Assembly (NCBI RefSeq): GCF_000498755.1
Contig: NZ_AXUS01000028.1
Coordinates: 1 to 32,783, forward strand
DNA: 32,783 nt
From: Clostridioides mangenotii TR
Lineage (GTDB): Bacteria; Bacillota; Clostridia; Peptostreptococcales; Peptostreptococcaceae
Direction: 5' to 3'
Shown one piece after another: positions 8,232 through 16,599 of this stretch (positions within the stretch are counted from its first letter, which is position 1; each line of letters starts with the position of its first letter). The notes under the pieces are model-generated. The model was not told where the DNA came from. It saw only the letters and a list, made by a program, of their open reading frames with translations, and searched no databases. The position numbers and the translations under genes were made by a program.

Positions 8232-8290
8232 CTCCTCAATAGAAGTTATTGTCTATGATTGATACATAACGTGGGTAACGAAATGAGGAG
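8232..8290 (+). promoter_or_regulatory. Possible Shine-Dalgarno-sequestering hairpin
   Basis: CTCCTCA (8232-8238) is perfectly complementary to TGAGGAG (8284-8290), which contains most of the ribosome binding site of the next gene. Within the loop, GTTAT (8245-8249) can pair with ATAAC (8266-8270). Together they form a two-tier structure that would hide the ribosome binding site. Confidence 0.4.
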
Positions 8291-8296
8291 GTTAAA

Positions 8297-8611
8297 ATGG
8301 CTATTTTTAAAACTAAAGAAAAGAAGGATTGGAAACAAGATTATATTAAAGACTTTAATCAGATGAAGGAATTATATGAAGTGAAATTAAAAACTAAACA
8401 AGAGGAAATAGATTCGTTAAGGTCAGAAATCGAGAAATTTAAAGATCATAGAAACTATCTGAAGCCTAAAGAAAAGCAGATAAAAGATTCGGATATAGAT
8501 GTAATTAAAGATCTAAGACAAAATGGAATGAGCTATAGAGAAATTTCACATGTAACCAATTGGAGTAAGGCGACAGTGAGTAGAGTCTTAAATGGGATGT
8601 ACGATGAATAA
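8297..8611 (+). CDS. Coiled-coil plus helix-turn-helix protein of unknown role
   Basis: A 104-residue protein. Residues about 15-50 are highly charged with a heptad-like pattern and probably form a coiled coil. The C-terminus (about 65-101) reads as a helix-turn-helix like those of resolvase/invertase C-termini, with YREISHVTNWSKATVSRVLNG as its core (shown here in two overlapping parts: YREISHVTNW and SKATVSRVLNG). It lacks any recombinase catalytic domain, so it is more likely a small DNA-binding regulator. GAGGAGG precedes the ATG and may be masked by the hairpin just upstream. Monocistronic, with a terminator following. Confidence 0.75.
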   Translation: MAIFKTKEKKDWKQDYIKDFNQMKELYEVKLKTKQEEIDSLRSEIEKFKDHRNYLKPKEKQIKDSDIDVIKDLRQNGMSYREISHVTNWSKATVSRVLNGMYDE

Positions 8612-8629
8612 AATAGTGTTTATGAGTAA

Positions 8630-8676
8630 GGATATCAAAAGTTATCTAATAACTAATGGTATCCCTGCTTTTTTTA
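8630..8676 (+). terminator. Intrinsic terminator after the HTH protein
   Basis: GGATA (8630-8634) pairs with TATCC (8660-8664), and AGTTA/TAACT (8640-8644/8650-8654) extend the stem inside. A run of seven Ts follows from about 8669. Confidence 0.7.
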
Positions 8677-8812
8677 TAAATACCTTTTATTCTTGATAAT
8701 TAAAGCTTTATACAATATAATTTTAAATTAACTGGTAAAATATATTTTAATGTGAATATGTGTATAAATAAATATATAAAACTCTTTTAATATACAACTA
8801 TAGGAGGGCTCT

Positions 8813-9666
8813 ATGGAGTTAATAATTAAGAACTATTGCTTATTTTGTAATCAAGGATCCTCTGAGTACAATGAAGATGTAGTCGGGATAACGCCGTCTG
8901 GAGCTTGGGTTTTAGATGGTGCGACGGGATTAAATAGAAGGAATTTAGTTTCTGAGAATAGCGATGCAAGATGGTATGTACAATGGTGGAATGAATTTTT
9001 ATACAAAAATATATCCAATAGTACTACTCTAAAGCTTATTATAGAAAAGGGCATTGAAGAAATAAATATTGAATATAAAAAAAGGCTTAATGGAGTTACA
9101 GTAGACAAACTAGATTTACCATCAAGTTCAATTGCAATAGTTAAATTTCACGAAGATAAAATAGAGTATCTAATGTTAGGTGACTGTTCTCTATTTATGA
9201 GGAATGGTGAAAATAGGATAATAAAAGATAATACAGTATGTGAATTTGATAATCTGGTATTTGATAAAATGATAGATATAGTTAAAACTAGCAATAAGCC
9301 TTTAAAGAAGTTAGGGATAGAGTTCAGGATATAATAATTTCTAACAGGCTTAAAAAAAATACAGAGGGTGGATATTGGATACTTGATTTTGATAAAGGAG
9401 CTATTCCAAATTCACTACATGGTTACTTAAATATAAAAGAAAACTCATCTTTTATGTTGGCAAGTGATGGATTTACATGTGCTTGTGAAAGGTATGGTAT
9501 TTTTCGAGAAGAAGAAATTTTAGAGGTCGCAGAAAAATACGGTATAGAACACATATATAACCTAATCAGAAAATTTGAAGAAGAGGATTCAAATGCTATG
9601 AAAATACCAAGGTTTAAGATTAAAGACGACTCATCTTGTGTTTACTTTAATTTAGATAGAGAATAA
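8813..9666 (+). pseudogene. PP2C-like serine/threonine phosphatase, frameshifted
   Basis: Two reading frames (8813-9334 and one in another frame ending at 9666) form one PP2C-like protein of about 283 residues. The first has N-E-D and WVLDGATG, the metal-binding DG pair of PP2C proteins, and LGDCSLF. The second continues with GGYWILDF and FMLASDGFT (the later SDG metal site). The join is at 9303-9307: one extra A in the AAA run gives a continuous KPLKEVRDRVQ. So one base is missing, either a true mutation or a sequencing error. GGAGGG precedes the ATG. The glycosyltransferase gene follows within 45 bases. The substrate is unknown. Confidence 0.75.
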
Positions 9667-9708
9667 AGGTAAACATGGAGATTTTTGAATAAGAATGGAG
9701 GTATTATT

Positions 9709-10941
9709 ATGAACATTCTCCATATAATAACACAAAAACCAAATAGTACGGGTAGCGGCGTATACTTGTCTGGAATAGTAAACGAATTTGAAAAAATGGG
9801 ACATAAACAAGCTGTTATAGCTGGGATTGATAATGATGATAATAGGAATTGCTTTGATGGAAATATTGATTTCTATCCCGTTATTTTTAACAGATATCCT
9901 CTTAATTTCTCGGTAGTAGGCATGAGCGATTCAATGCCGTATAAAAGCACTAGATATAGGGACTTAGATAGGCTGCAAGTGGAGACTGTAAAGAGTGAAT
10001 TTAAGAAAAATATTGATATAGCGGTAGAAAGATTAAAACCAGACATTGTGATTTGCCATCATTTGTATTTGCTTACTTCATTTGTGAGGAGTTTAATTAA
10101 AGACATAAAAGTAGTGTCAATATGTCATGGAACTTGTCTTAGACAGTTTAAAACAATAGATCTTGAGAGAGAAATGATTTTAGAAGGAATAAGTGGATTA
10201 GATTTAATTTTCGCACTTCACGATGAGCAGAAAAATGATATAATTAATACCTTTTCTGTAGATAAAAATAAAGTGGTTGTCATTGGTAGTGGATATAATG
10301 ATAAGATATTTTACAACAAAAAGTACTTTACATCTAATGAAAAGATAAATATAAGTTACGCGGGTAAAATTTGTGAGTCAAAGGGATTAAAGTCTCTAAT
10401 AAATTCCTTGGATTTGTTAAATTACCCTGAGGACTTTATAGAGTTAAACTTTGCTGGTAACGGAAGCGATGTAAAGACATACAATGAAATATTTGATATG
10501 GCAATAAAATCTAAGTACAAAGTAAATTTTGTCGGTAAATTGAATCAAAATGATTTAGCTGAGTTATTTAATAGATCGCAGTTGTTTATACTTCCGTCAT
10601 TTTATGAGGGATTGCCGATAGTAGCTCTTGAAGCATTAGCATGCGGAGATGATGTGATCTTGACGAAAATATCTGGTGTTAAAGAATGGTTGGGAGATAC
10701 TATTAATAATACTAAAAAAATTGACTACGTAGAGCTTCCAGCTATGATAGGTCAAGGAGTTCCAAAAGAAGATGAGGTTTTAGATTTTGAAAAGAGGCTA
10801 GCTAAATCTATATCGAGTAGAATAGATTTGATATCACATCGTGATAAAAAGGACGAGTTATCTATGAGGGATAAAACATGGGATGCTTTGGCTGTTAGAA
10901 TAGAAAAAATATCGGAAGGCTTAATAACAAAATATAATTAA
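9709..10941 (+). CDS. GT4-type glycosyltransferase
   Basis: A 410-residue GT-B fold glycosyltransferase. The N-terminal Rossmann domain begins MNILHIITQKPNSTGSG, with the glycine-rich acceptor loop, and a PDIVICHH strand follows. The C-terminal nucleotide-sugar domain has FVGKL and the EX7E region FYEGLPIVALEALACG near residue 297, typical of family GT4. There are no membrane segments or signal peptide, so it acts in the cytoplasm or at the inner membrane face. The start is ATG 9709 behind GGAGG; a TTG-started extension at 9685 was rejected. Sugar and acceptor are not predictable. Probably co-transcribed with the PP2C-like gene. Confidence 0.85.
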   Translation: MNILHIITQKPNSTGSGVYLSGIVNEFEKMGHKQAVIAGIDNDDNRNCFDGNIDFYPVIFNRYPLNFSVVGMSDSMPYKSTRYRDLDRLQVETVKSEFKKNIDIAVERLKPDIVICHHLYLLTSFVRSLIKDIKVVSICHGTCLRQFKTIDLEREMILEGISGLDLIFALHDEQKNDIINTFSVDKNKVVVIGSGYNDKIFYNKKYFTSNEKINISYAGKICESKGLKSLINSLDLLNYPEDFIELNFAGNGSDVKTYNEIFDMAIKSKYKVNFVGKLNQNDLAELFNRSQLFILPSFYEGLPIVALEALACGDDVILTKISGVKEWLGDTINNTKKIDYVELPAMIGQGVPKEDEVLDFEKRLAKSISSRIDLISHRDKKDELSMRDKTWDALAVRIEKISEGLITKYN

Positions 10942-10951
10942 CTATTACATT

Positions 10952-10992
10952 ATACCTGCAATAATAAATATAAATATTGTGGGTATTTTTTG
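10952..10992 (+). terminator. Intrinsic terminator after the glycosyltransferase
   Basis: ATACCTGCAATA (10952-10963) pairs with TATTGTGGGTAT (10975-10986) with two G-U pairs, followed by a T run. Confidence 0.75.
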
Positions 10993-11168
10993 TATAAAGC
11001 TACTGAATGATTGTAAATATAATTAAAGAATTAGGCAAAATAGATGAAATTAGAATATGTAGAATCGATAAACATAAGATTGATATATAATTAATATAAA
11101 CTCTTGCAATAATAAAAATGTAATAGTATAATTAAAAAAGATATTACTAAAGCTTGGAGGTAATTATA

Positions 11169-12095
11169 ATGAGTAAAAAAATAGGACTTGTAGGTAACTT
11201 TGCAAGTGAATGGATTAGATATAGTGATTATGAATATAGAGAAAATGAAACTGGAGAATTATATATAGTGCCTACAGAAGAAGCTACATTTGAACTTTTT
11301 AATCCTTTTGATGTTGCCGATGTCATAGTAGTCGATATATTACAAATAGGAGAATACGCTATATCAGGGGAAAAAACAGAAGAAAAAGAAAATAATTTAA
11401 AGCAAATGATACTTGAATTTTGTAAAAAATACGGACTTTTAGGATTAGTTTATTCTAGTGTTTACAATAGAAATATAGTAGATGAAGATAAAGTATTAAT
11501 GGTAGAAAAAAATTATATAACTAAGGAAAGCCTATTAGATGCTACTGAATATATAAATAAATTTATACCGTTTATTGAAGATGAAGATCTATACTTTAGG
11601 AAATTTAAGCGAGGAATAGACGTTAAGAAAAGGGAAGATTCTCCGAAGTTTTTTGGAAAGAGACCACTTATTTTAGATGTTGTATTCTCAAAATTTTATG
11701 CAGAGAGATACGACTGGATACTGAGCTTTGCAAAGGACATTGCAAGGCACTTCAGACAAATACTAGTATTTAGAAAATCGTCAAACCACTTAACTGATGC
11801 AGTGACAATTATATCTGGAGGATTTAATCCGCAGAAGATAGGATTTACAATTTCTTATCTTGATAAGGCAAATATTGCTTGGGAGTTTGATTCTTTAAAA
11901 AATACTATAGAAACTATATACGCATTTGCAATAACAGGAGATACTTCACATTTAAACAAATGTAAGTACTGCGGTAAAATATATATTCCTACAAACGCCA
12001 AGTCATTGTACTGTTCTCCATCCTGTAGAAATTGTGCTAATGTAAATAATAGTCGTAAAAGAAAAAATTTACAGGCAAATAAATCTGACAAGTAG
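11169..12095 (+). CDS. Hypothetical protein with C-terminal CGNR-like zinc ribbon
   Basis: A 308-residue protein. The C-terminus has CKYCGKIYIPTNAKSLYC followed by SPSCRNC, a Cys4-type zinc site from about residue 265 resembling the zinc finger of CGNR proteins, then a strongly basic tail. The N-terminal 250 residues (starting MSKKIGLVGNFASEWIRYSD) are of unknown fold. Zinc finger plus basic tail suggests nucleic acid binding, but no function is known to me. The start is ATG 11169 behind GGAGG; the upstream TTG overlaps that site. Monocistronic, with terminators on both sides. Confidence 0.75.
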   Translation: MSKKIGLVGNFASEWIRYSDYEYRENETGELYIVPTEEATFELFNPFDVADVIVVDILQIGEYAISGEKTEEKENNLKQMILEFCKKYGLLGLVYSSVYNRNIVDEDKVLMVEKNYITKESLLDATEYINKFIPFIEDEDLYFRKFKRGIDVKKREDSPKFFGKRPLILDVVFSKFYAERYDWILSFAKDIARHFRQILVFRKSSNHLTDAVTIISGGFNPQKIGFTISYLDKANIAWEFDSLKNTIETIYAFAITGDTSHLNKCKYCGKIYIPTNAKSLYCSPSCRNCANVNNSRKRKNLQANKSDK

Positions 12096-12166
12096 AAATC
12101 TCGGAAGTGAATAAACTTATTAAAAAAATACGACTAAATAAGTAATAAGTCTAAGTAAAAGTTTCG

Positions 12167-12214
12167 AAAAGGGGATCTACGTGCAATTAGTTAATTGCGT
12201 GTAGATCCCTTTTA
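12167..12214 (+). terminator. Intrinsic terminator after the zinc-ribbon protein
   Basis: A long stem: AAAAGGGGATCTAC pairs with GTAGATCCCTTTT and GCAATTA with TAATTGC, with a small mismatch between, followed by a T-rich stretch. Confidence 0.85.
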
Positions 12215-12255
12215 TTATTATTTTACAGAATTTATTTAAATTATAATTAAAGATA

Positions 12256-12311
12256 TTGACAAAAATTAAAAAAAGTATTAAAATAAAAGGTATGACAAAA
12301 ATCAGAAAATG
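12256..12311 (+). promoter_or_regulatory. Promoter with CodY-like site for the DUF6323/DUF6179 pair
   Basis: TTGACA (12256-12261), a perfect -35, lies 17 bases before TAAAAT (12279-12284), five of six for a -10. Just downstream, AAAAATCAGAAAATG (12297-12311) matches the CodY consensus at 11 of 15 positions with an intact CAGAAAAT half. The promoter is strong on paper; the CodY reading is inference. The rest of 12096-12400 holds only the preceding terminator and an untranslated leader of about 110 bases. Confidence 0.55.
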
Positions 12312-12400
12312 ATTATATTAATACAATTATATCATATCACAGATCGAAATAAATGTCAAGCTGTAGCTGTAATTAAAAAAGATTAGAAAGAGGTGGAAAT

Positions 12401-12838
12401 ATGTCTTCCTTAAGTGTAGTTGACATTATGAATAATGGTTTAAATGTAGCGCTGCAAAATGATCTGTTTCAGTCAAATAATGAGTCTTATGAGTATGGTC
12501 TATTGTTATCGAGAGAAGATGTAGAGGTTATAGTAGAATGGCGAGATACTTCATTAAAACATATGGGAAGAATAGATTTTGGTATTGATATTACAAATCA
12601 GATAGTAGAATTTATTTACAAATCACAATATACAAATCATGAAGACTACCTAGAAGCAGTTGTTGATATTCAAGATTTGTTTTACTATTTTAAAAATGAG
12701 ACATTAGATATGATAAGCGATGATGATGTTATAGATTTACTAAGCGATATGTATGAAAAATTTTGTGGAACAATCAAAAATATACAGTCGGAAGTTGAAG
12801 AGTATTCAAAGAACTTTAAATTCAGTTTAGAAGGATAG
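12401..12838 (+). CDS. DUF6323-like protein of unknown function
   Basis: A 145-residue acidic cytoplasmic protein with no signal peptide or membrane segment. The order of features (LLLSREDVEVIVEWRDTSLKHMGRIDFG, given here as LLLSREDVEVIVEWR and SLKHMGRIDFG, then VVDIQDLFYYFKNETLD) matches what I remember of the DUF6323 family, which is found next to DUF6179 proteins in Clostridia. No function is known. AGAGGTGG precedes the ATG. Its stop overlaps the ribosome binding site of the next gene, so the two are almost certainly translated together. Confidence 0.7.
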   Translation: MSSLSVVDIMNNGLNVALQNDLFQSNNESYEYGLLLSREDVEVIVEWRDTSLKHMGRIDFGIDITNQIVEFIYKSQYTNHEDYLEAVVDIQDLFYYFKNETLDMISDDDVIDLLSDMYEKFCGTIKNIQSEVEEYSKNFKFSLEG

Positions 12839-12848
12839 AGGTGTTTAT

Positions 12849-14285
12849 ATGGAACTTCAGAAAATATATGGAACATGGACTGATAAAACAACATACGGAA
12901 AAAGTAAATTTACTATAGACGTTTTAAACAAATCATTTCAAATGGATCTGATAAGCAAAGATGATCTGTATCGAGTGCAATCAGAGGTAGCAAATATATT
13001 AAAAAAATTGATTTTAAAATACACAAATGGTCAAAGCAGTTCAATTAAAGTTGAAACAGCTGAAGAAATTATGAATTCTATTTGGTATGCAGTAGATTCA
13101 TACAATATAAAGTTTGAAACTATAGAAGATATAGCAAATACGATTTCTAATAAAAGATTTATTGAAATTTATGAAGAAGGACTTGAAAAACTTAGAGTAG
13201 ATTTCGAATATTGTAAGAAGCTGTATACAGATATTGTAAAAGATGATTTTTTATTGAAATTTGAGAATATAGCATACAAAGATACCGTATACGAAGGATT
13301 TACTCCATTTTTAGAAAAGTACGATATAGAATTTTCAGCTAATAATTCAATGGCGTCAATAGATTACCCCTTGGGTATAGAAGATGATATGACTGTTGAA
13401 GGTATAGTTTATGCGAAAAATTACTTAGAGTGTATGTATGCGGAAAATAAGTTTTGTAGTCTTCTTTCACAAAATGAACTTCAAGATCTTTTAAATGAAT
13501 ACGGTAGAAACTATAAAATAGATTACAGGGTTATTCTCATAAATATTTTTGAAATAACAACTGGAAACATGGTTTTTAGCACTTTTTTAGGCAAAGAGAT
13601 AGGAAATTTAAAAATATCTCAGTACGAGTTAAATTATTTAGAATCGTTTTTTCGTAGTTTAAATGAAAAAGAACAAGCCGAAGAGATAATAAATAGCAAA
13701 GTTGACAGTGCATTTCAAATTATAATTGAGAAACTAAACATAGAAGACAAAAATTTAATTAACTATTTGTTTAAATTTCAGAAGAAATTTTCAGAAGAAA
13801 TTCTGACAGCAGCAAAAAATGGATTAATAAAAAATATGTTAGTTGTAGAAGAAGTTTTAGAAATAAAGCATGATAACCTTGTTATAAGCGAGGATGATAG
13901 AATGAGTGATAGTGCTTTTAGAGAATTGTGCAATAAAATACTACAGTGCAATAGCAAAGTAGATAAAATAAATTTAATCAATACAAATGTAAATTCACTC
14001 AAAGACTTTGTAGATATACTGGAATCAAACTGTCTATTTGAAGATGAAATTGAATTTTTATTTATCCAATTAGGGGATGTTGAGTTATCTATTTTAGGGA
14101 CCATAATCTTTTGTGATGCACTTAGAAATGGTGAGGTAGATCTGTTAAAAGAGTTGATGGATGATATTAAATATACAGATGAAGAGTGGAAAGATATATA
14201 TATAAAACAATTGAGATTTTTAGATATAGATAGAATAAATCAAATTGAAGAATATATAAATCAAAAAATAACTACGGAGAACTAA
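12849..14285 (+). CDS. DUF6179-like protein of unknown function
   Basis: A 478-residue acidic, mostly helical cytoplasmic protein with no recognisable catalytic motif, signal or membrane segment. I assign it to DUF6179 mainly by context and length: it is the partner of the DUF6323-like gene ten bases upstream. Leucine- and isoleucine-rich helices run throughout, which suggests a scaffold or partner-binding protein rather than an enzyme, but this is speculation. The start ATG is behind AGAGGTG, which overlaps the stop of the first gene. The unit ends at the bidirectional terminator near 14388. Confidence 0.65.
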   Translation: MELQKIYGTWTDKTTYGKSKFTIDVLNKSFQMDLISKDDLYRVQSEVANILKKLILKYTNGQSSSIKVETAEEIMNSIWYAVDSYNIKFETIEDIANTISNKRFIEIYEEGLEKLRVDFEYCKKLYTDIVKDDFLLKFENIAYKDTVYEGFTPFLEKYDIEFSANNSMASIDYPLGIEDDMTVEGIVYAKNYLECMYAENKFCSLLSQNELQDLLNEYGRNYKIDYRVILINIFEITTGNMVFSTFLGKEIGNLKISQYELNYLESFFRSLNEKEQAEEIINSKVDSAFQIIIEKLNIEDKNLINYLFKFQKKFSEEILTAAKNGLIKNMLVVEEVLEIKHDNLVISEDDRMSDSAFRELCNKILQCNSKVDKINLINTNVNSLKDFVDILESNCLFEDEIEFLFIQLGDVELSILGTIIFCDALRNGEVDLLKELMDDIKYTDEEWKDIYIKQLRFLDIDRINQIEEYINQKITTEN

Positions 14286-14387
14286 TTAGCTGTCTATAGT
14301 TATATTACATATATGATAATCATTTTATTTATATTTTATAAAAAGAATCACTTGAATTTATTTTAGTATATTTCCGCGTTTGAATGT

Positions 14388-14437
14388 AGATTATAAATAA
14401 GAATGGCTTTAGAAACAGCCATTCTTATTTATAATCT
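14388..14437. terminator. Bidirectional terminator between convergent genes
   Basis: Perfect 21-base arms (14388-14408 and 14417-14437) with an 8-base loop. The GC-rich top, AATGGCT/AGCCATT, is flanked by A/T-rich arms that give a U run in either direction. It separates the DUF6179-like gene from hsmA. Confidence 0.85.
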
Positions 14438-14503
14438 TATATCTTTTTAAAATTTTGTACATCTTTAGGAAGTTTAGGTTGGTGAGATTATAAATAATAA
14501 ATC

Positions 14504-14896
14504 CTACAACATACCGATATACATACCGATAAAGTAAGGAATAAGCCAAATAATCCAAACTACTATACTAAATTTATGGAAGAACTTCTTTTTTTTCTCA
14601 TCATTTTTGTAAAGTACATAAGTTGCCCAAAGTGCATGGAACATCATAAGTACTATTGCCAGAATACCTGTTATACCATGTAAATTTTGAGTCAATCCTG
14701 TAGATGGGAAAGATGCACTTTTAGCGATACTACTCATAGTCATAGTTCCAGCAGTATCACATAATAAACCTATCCAAAATATTACAACGTGGGTTTTCTT
14801 TAGTATTTTTGCTCTACGTTCTCCAAATACACCTATTGTATAAAATATCAAAGCTGATGTAATAAATACAATTGCAAACATTAATTTTGTATTCAT
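14504..14896 (-). CDS. hsmA: HsmA-family haem-binding membrane protein
   Basis: A 130-residue integral membrane protein with four predicted helices (about 5-25, 35-55, 72-95 and 105-128) and several membrane-adjacent histidines (HVVIFWIG, NLHGITG, MMFHALW) that could bind haem. It resembles the HsmA family (TIGR03987 as I recall); in C. difficile, HsmA is reported to bind haem and help resist haem and oxidative stress. The ATG is behind AGGAGG, 11 bases after the MarR-family gene, so the pair is one operon read from the minus strand. Confidence is high for the family and moderate for function in this strain. Confidence 0.82.
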   Translation of the reverse strand: MNTKLMFAIVFITSALIFYTIGVFGERRAKILKKTHVVIFWIGLLCDTAGTMTMSSIAKSASFPSTGLTQNLHGITGILAIVLMMFHALWATYVLYKNDEKKKKFFHKFSIVVWIIWLIPYFIGMYIGML

Positions 14897-14907
14897 ATTT
14901 TTACCTC

Positions 14908-15333
14908 CTAAATTTTTGATAAAACATTTCTAAGACTATTTGCAAGTTCTTCGAGTTCATTTCCAGTACAATTTTCAAATATAGAGTCAAAACTATGCTG
15001 CATTTTATTTTTAAAGTTTACAGCAAATTCTTCACCCTTAGAAGAAAATCTTATATATGTATTTCTCTGATCTCCATCTTTTTTAAACTTTTCAATATAT
15101 CCATTCTTTTCTAGTCTGGAAACTATGCCAGATACAGTTCCTTTGGCAAGGAGCATTTCGTTACAAAGTTCTGATATAGTAAGTTCTCCATTATGTCCTA
15201 AAAATTTGATAACCGTAACCTGTTGATGGGTTAAATTATTTTCTCTAAAATCACTTTCTACTGTGTGCATTGTCTTAGAGTATAATTCCTTTAATAACAT
15301 TGCTAATTTAAAACTGTCAGTATGTCCTTTCAT
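14908..15333 (-). CDS. hsmR: MarR-family regulator HsmR (haem sensor)
   Basis: A 141-residue MarR-family winged-helix repressor, with LTISELCNEMLLAKGTVSGIV as recognition region (LTISELCNEM and LLAKGTVSGIV) and the wing segment around DQRNTYIRFS. Being first in an operon with the HsmA-like gene, it is most likely HsmR, reported to be released from DNA by haem. The start is ATG 15333 behind GAAAGGAG; the longer frame from 15381 would run through the operator and was rejected. A palindromic operator and a good promoter lie directly upstream, consistent with autorepression. Confidence 0.82.
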   Translation of the reverse strand: MKGHTDSFKLAMLLKELYSKTMHTVESDFRENNLTHQQVTVIKFLGHNGELTISELCNEMLLAKGTVSGIVSRLEKNGYIEKFKKDGDQRNTYIRFSSKGEEFAVNFKNKMQHSFDSIFENCTGNELEELANSLRNVLSKI

Positions 15334-15355
15334 ATAAAAACTCCTTTCTGTATAT

Positions 15356-15398
15356 TTTGCATGCAAACTAATATATACCATTTTTATAATCTAGTCAA
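15356..15398 (-). promoter_or_regulatory. hsmRA promoter with palindromic MarR-type operator
   Basis: On the minus strand TTGACT (15398-15393) and TATATT (15375-15370) are separated by exactly 17 bases. Two bases downstream of the -10 lies TTTGCATGCAAA (15367-15356), a perfect 12-base palindrome of the kind bound by MarR proteins. Its position over the transcription start would block RNA polymerase when occupied. The start codon is 23 bases further on. Confidence 0.72.
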
Positions 15399-15552
15399 TA
15401 GGTATTTAGAACTTGGATCAAAATTACTAAAGTTTAAGTCTATATAAATATGTATTTACTTGATTTCATTTACATTGAATTTATGAAATGATAGAATTTA
15501 CATGTAATGCATTAAAAGGAATTAAAAGTATAATAATTTAATATTCATATAC

Positions 15553-15595
15553 TACATAAAGTAAACACTTTGCTTGAGGTGTTTTATTTTATGTA
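15553..15595 (+). promoter_or_regulatory. Stable AU-rich hairpin in the opp leader
   Basis: TACATAAAGTAAACAC (15553-15568) pairs with GTGTTTTATTTTATGTA (15579-15595) with one G-U pair and one bulge, ending about eight bases before the oppB ribosome binding site. There is no following U run, so it is not an ordinary terminator. It may affect mRNA stability or oppB translation. TATAAT at 15529-15534 is a possible -10. Confidence 0.45.
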
Positions 15596-15615
15596 AAAAG
15601 GTAGGTGAGAAACTG

Positions 15616-16599
15616 GTGGGTAAAATTATGAAAAGGGTATTAAAATCAGTTGTGTTTATATTTGTATTATCTATAGTAGTTTTTTATATTTCCAGACTGG
15701 CTCCAGGTGATCCACTAGTTTCATACTATGGTGACAGTGCAAACAGAATGACAACTCAAGCAAAAATGAAAGCAGTTAGTAGATTAGGATTAAATAAACC
15801 GATTTATATTCAATATAAGGAGTGGTTTATAAATGCAGCTAAAGGAGACTTTGGAATTTCACTAAAGTACAAGAGAAATACAGTTGATGTAATAAAAGAA
15901 GTTTATAAAAATACATTAGTATTAGGAGGAATAAGTTATATACTTACATTTATAATTTCGCTTATAGTAGGGATCTTTTGTGCACTAAGAGAAAATAGCT
16001 TTGCAGACAAACTTATAATTAGAGTGGGAACAGTGTTAAACAGTATTCCATCATTTTGGATGTCTCTTATTTTAATACTTGTATTTAGTATAAATCTAAA
16101 CCTGCTTCCGACAAGTGGAGCGTATTCAATTGGAGGGGATAAAAACTTATTTGATAGAATCACCCATCTAGTGTTGCCTATATCAGTGCTGGTATTAAGC
16201 CATCTATGGTACTATGCCTATATGGTAAGAAATAAATTGGTCGAAGAAATAAGGAAAGATTATGTGCTTTTATATAGGACGAAAGGTTTGAGTAATAGAG
16301 ATATTGTATACAAACATTGTCTAAGAAATATTTTACCGTCTTATATTAGCATGATAGCTCTTTCAGCTCCACATATAATTGCGGGCACGTATGTTGTTGA
16401 AAAAGTATTCTCTTATCCAGGACTTGGAACTTTGTGCTTTGAAAGTGCTAAATACCACGATTACAATATGTTGCTAGTGTTATGTCTAATTACAGGTATT
16501 GTTGTAGTTGTATTAAATGATATTGCCGAATTTGTTAATGGAAAAATAGATCCAAGATTAGATTTTGATAGGGGTGATAATATTGAATCACTTCTTTAA
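15616..16599 (+). CDS. oppB: Oligopeptide ABC transporter permease OppB
   Basis: A 327-residue inner-membrane permease with about six membrane segments. It begins GKIMKRVLKS, the usual OppB/DppB start, and has APGDP near the N-terminus and the EAA loop (YKHCLRNILPSYIS) that contacts the ATPase. The start is GTG 15616 behind AGGTGAG, chosen because it gives the family's conserved first residues; ATG 15628 behind GGTGGG is an alternative. In C. difficile the order oppBCADF is CD0853-CD0857, and loss of Opp and App transport is reported to increase sporulation. oppB overlaps oppC by 17 bases. Confidence 0.9.
   Translation: MGKIMKRVLKSVVFIFVLSIVVFYISRLAPGDPLVSYYGDSANRMTTQAKMKAVSRLGLNKPIYIQYKEWFINAAKGDFGISLKYKRNTVDVIKEVYKNTLVLGGISYILTFIISLIVGIFCALRENSFADKLIIRVGTVLNSIPSFWMSLILILVFSINLNLLPTSGAYSIGGDKNLFDRITHLVLPISVLVLSHLWYYAYMVRNKLVEEIRKDYVLLYRTKGLSNRDIVYKHCLRNILPSYISMIALSAPHIIAGTYVVEKVFSYPGLGTLCFESAKYHDYNMLLVLCLITGIVVVVLNDIAEFVNGKIDPRLDFDRGDNIESLL

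Noticed and set aside
11043-11090. 15-codon frame before the zinc-ribbon protein
   Set aside because: No ribosome binding site and no downstream hairpin, so chance is the best explanation.
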